Below are positions 62,799 to 64,000 of a DNA stretch of 64,000 bases, piece by piece. Positions within the stretch are counted from its first letter, which is position 1. Every line of letters begins with the position of its first letter. The notes beneath the pieces were generated by a model. The model ran no database searches and was not told the origin of the DNA. It was given only the letters and a program-made list of their open reading frames with translations. Position numbers and translations under genes: made by a program. Location of the stretch: the NCBI RefSeq assembly GCF_002836205.1, contig NZ_PJBE01000013.1, positions 124,001-188,000 of the forward strand. The letters are read 5' to 3'. The stretch is from Shewanella sp. Choline-02u-19 (GTDB lineage: Bacteria; Pseudomonadota; Gammaproteobacteria; Enterobacterales; Shewanellaceae).

Positions 62799-63695
62799 TT
62801 AGCGAGAGAGCTTAGTGCTCTGCATAATAGTGGGAGGGCAAATCTGTTGTTTTTTAAATTCTTGCATCACTTTAAGTGTAATATCAGTTTCAAACAGCTT
62901 TTCGTATTTAGTGTCGAGAACGTAGGCTTTTAGTGTCAGTTTGATAGCAAAGTAACTGTCACTAATATCTTGTTTGACCAAAACGACAATCGGTTTAGGT
63001 AAGTGGATATAGCGACTCGATGCAGCGGCTTCTCTGATGATGTCGGTCGCGAGTGACAAGTCTTGATCCAGCGCGACATAGAAGGGGATAACCACTTGCA
63101 TGTCTAATGCGCCATAGTTACCACTGACCACCACATCGCTTAGAAACTTACTGTTAGGAATGGTAATAATGTCATCAGTTAAGGTGCACATTCTGACCGA
63201 GCGAAGCCCAATCGTGATGATATCGCCATAATGTCCCTCAAACGTGACTCTATCACCGACTTGAAATGGCCTGTCTATCATTACGGTTAACCCTGCAATA
63301 AAGGAGGCTGCGAGGTCTTTCATCGCAAAGCCGACTGACACTGCTAGTGTGCCGCCAATAAGCGTGAGTACTCTGTCATCGACTCTAAAGCTGAGCATGA
63401 ACACCGAGATCCCAGCGGTCATGTAGACAAAAAACTGGAAAAATGACTGTAGCTTTTGCGCTAACATACGCCTTTGTGCAAATTGACTACTTATTGAGTT
63501 GACAATGTTCTGGGTGAATTTCAACATCAACCAAGCAACAAAAAGCACTAATCCTGAAATGAAAACACCGCTCCATCGAATAAGACTGGCAATGTCAGTT
63601 AGGCTATCCAGATTGGGCGATAGATCTTCTGCTAATGGTTGAAAGCTTATGAATAGCGTCAGCAGAAGCAGCTTTGAGTATCGTTTTAGCATCAT
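62799..63695 (-). CDS. MscS-family mechanosensitive ion channel
   Basis: A 298-residue small-conductance channel protein. A signal-like first segment (residues 6-22) precedes three helices near 38-60, 80-100 and 108-128. The pore-lining helix and MscS core are VSVGFAMKDLAASFIAGLTV near 119-138, IDRPFQVGDRVTFEGHYGDI near 140-159 and TIPNSKFLSDVVVSGNYG near 178-195. It would release solutes on hypo-osmotic shock. Its ATG directly abuts the stop of the upstream gene, so translation is probably coupled. Confidence 0.9.
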   Translation of the reverse strand: MMLKRYSKLLLLTLFISFQPLAEDLSPNLDSLTDIASLIRWSGVFISGLVLFVAWLMLKFTQNIVNSISSQFAQRRMLAQKLQSFFQFFVYMTAGISVFMLSFRVDDRVLTLIGGTLAVSVGFAMKDLAASFIAGLTVMIDRPFQVGDRVTFEGHYGDIITIGLRSVRMCTLTDDIITIPNSKFLSDVVVSGNYGALDMQVVIPFYVALDQDLSLATDIIREAAASSRYIHLPKPIVVLVKQDISDSYFAIKLTLKAYVLDTKYEKLFETDITLKVMQEFKKQQICPPTIMQSTKLSR

Positions 63696-64000
63696 CTACT
63701 TTACCAGCAAGTGTTGGTTATGCAGTGTATTTGTGATGTACCTAAACCAATGTGAGGATATTTTGGCTTTATCGTCAATTAGCTCGATAAAGCCCCGATT
63801 TTGAAAATAGCGCAGGGTATTTAGCACTTCTGCAAAACCTAGCTGGGTACAAGCGGACAGCTCTTCCGCTGACGCTACCTCTAGCTGGACTATCGCTCGC
63901 AGCACTGCCAACATAGGTTTTGGCATATTCTCAAGCTCCTTGGCATCGGGTGCTTTAAAGATCCTCACAAAGACTTCACCACTGATCTTATCTTGGTGCA
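63696..64000 (-). CDS. Unidentified protein, C-terminal part (gene cut by window edge)
   Basis: The minus-strand frame is open from the right edge to a TAG at 63696. It gives at least 101 residues, reading ISGEVFVRIFKAPDAKEL then a helical region. LRAIVQLEVASAEELSACTQ followed by GFAEVLNTLRYFQNRGFIEL looks like a winged helix-turn-helix. I do not recognise the protein. A GTG at 63968 could start a 90-residue protein, but the frame continues upstream without a stop, so truncation by the window is likelier. It abuts mscS. Confidence 0.6.
   Translation of the reverse strand, partial: HQDKISGEVFVRIFKAPDAKELENMPKPMLAVLRAIVQLEVASAEELSACTQLGFAEVLNTLRYFQNRGFIELIDDKAKISSHWFRYITNTLHNQHLLVK

Overview
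The window is a 64-kb chromosomal segment of a Shewanella-type marine gammaproteobacterium. The call rests on gene order (rbfA-truB-rpsO-pnp-nlpI-prfC, then nupC/tsx-like/deoCABD-ytjB-serB), on an anaerobic-respiration module (a ThsSR/TtrSR-type two-component system beside a PhsABC/PsrABC reductase), and on the many c-di-GMP and PilZ proteins. The thsR-thsS-phsABC arrangement is the one I recall from Shewanella halifaxensis, where ThsSR was described as a thiosulfate sensor. I cannot fix the species from sequence alone.

Layout. 1-9 kb: translation and RNA-turnover genes (3' end of rbfA, truB, rpsO, pnp, nlpI, prfC), interrupted by a GGDEF/EAL gene on the minus strand. 9-17.5 kb: a TatD-type hydrolase, then a complete nucleoside uptake and salvage set (nupC, tsx-like porin, deoC, deoA, deoB, deoD). 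17.5-20.4 kb: ytjB divergent from serB, and an alpha/beta hydrolase. 20.4-27.1 kb: response regulator and sensor kinase, divergently transcribed, followed by phsA-phsB-phsC. The intergenic region before phsA holds two identical TGTGGTTTACCACA dyads 95 bp apart with a perfect CRP half-site pair between them. 27-34 kb: an 808-residue protein with two PilZ domains, radA, a small PilZ protein, a YgjV-like membrane protein, a fragment of a BamA-like gene and an RhlE helicase.

34-38.7 kb is the accessory part and the most disturbed. It holds a 2OG-Fe(II) oxygenase, a group II intron that has lost almost all of its maturase gene, an HxlR regulator divergent from a SnoaL-like secreted protein, a quinone oxidoreductase cut to 73 codons, and two tandem copies of a roughly 255-bp MITE-like element with inverted ends.

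38.7-64 kb returns to ordinary chromosome: a purine permease, a bifunctional ornithine-lipid acyltransferase (OlsF type) next to an LpxH-like phosphoesterase, YjiH, an Aer-like chemoreceptor, the anaerobic ubiquinone genes ubiT/ubiU/ubiV, yfhL and trhP, an HDOD protein, two further EAL proteins, a thioesterase, OsmC, a second RhlE helicase, a secreted endonuclease-like lipoprotein, a small lipoprotein, an MscS channel and a gene running off the right edge.

How the parts connect. The salvage genes form a pathway from outer-membrane uptake of nucleosides (Tsx-like) through inner-membrane symport (NupC) to phosphorolysis (DeoA, DeoD), phosphopentomutase (DeoB) and aldolase (DeoC). ThsS/ThsR would sense a sulfur oxyanion and switch on PhsABC, with CRP as a plausible second input. 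UbiTUV would keep ubiquinone available without oxygen. No CRISPR array, tRNA, rRNA or prophage was seen. I did not find a wholly new system. The most worthwhile items are the phsA operator architecture, the maturase-deleted group II intron and the tandem MITE-like element next to a broken oxidoreductase gene.
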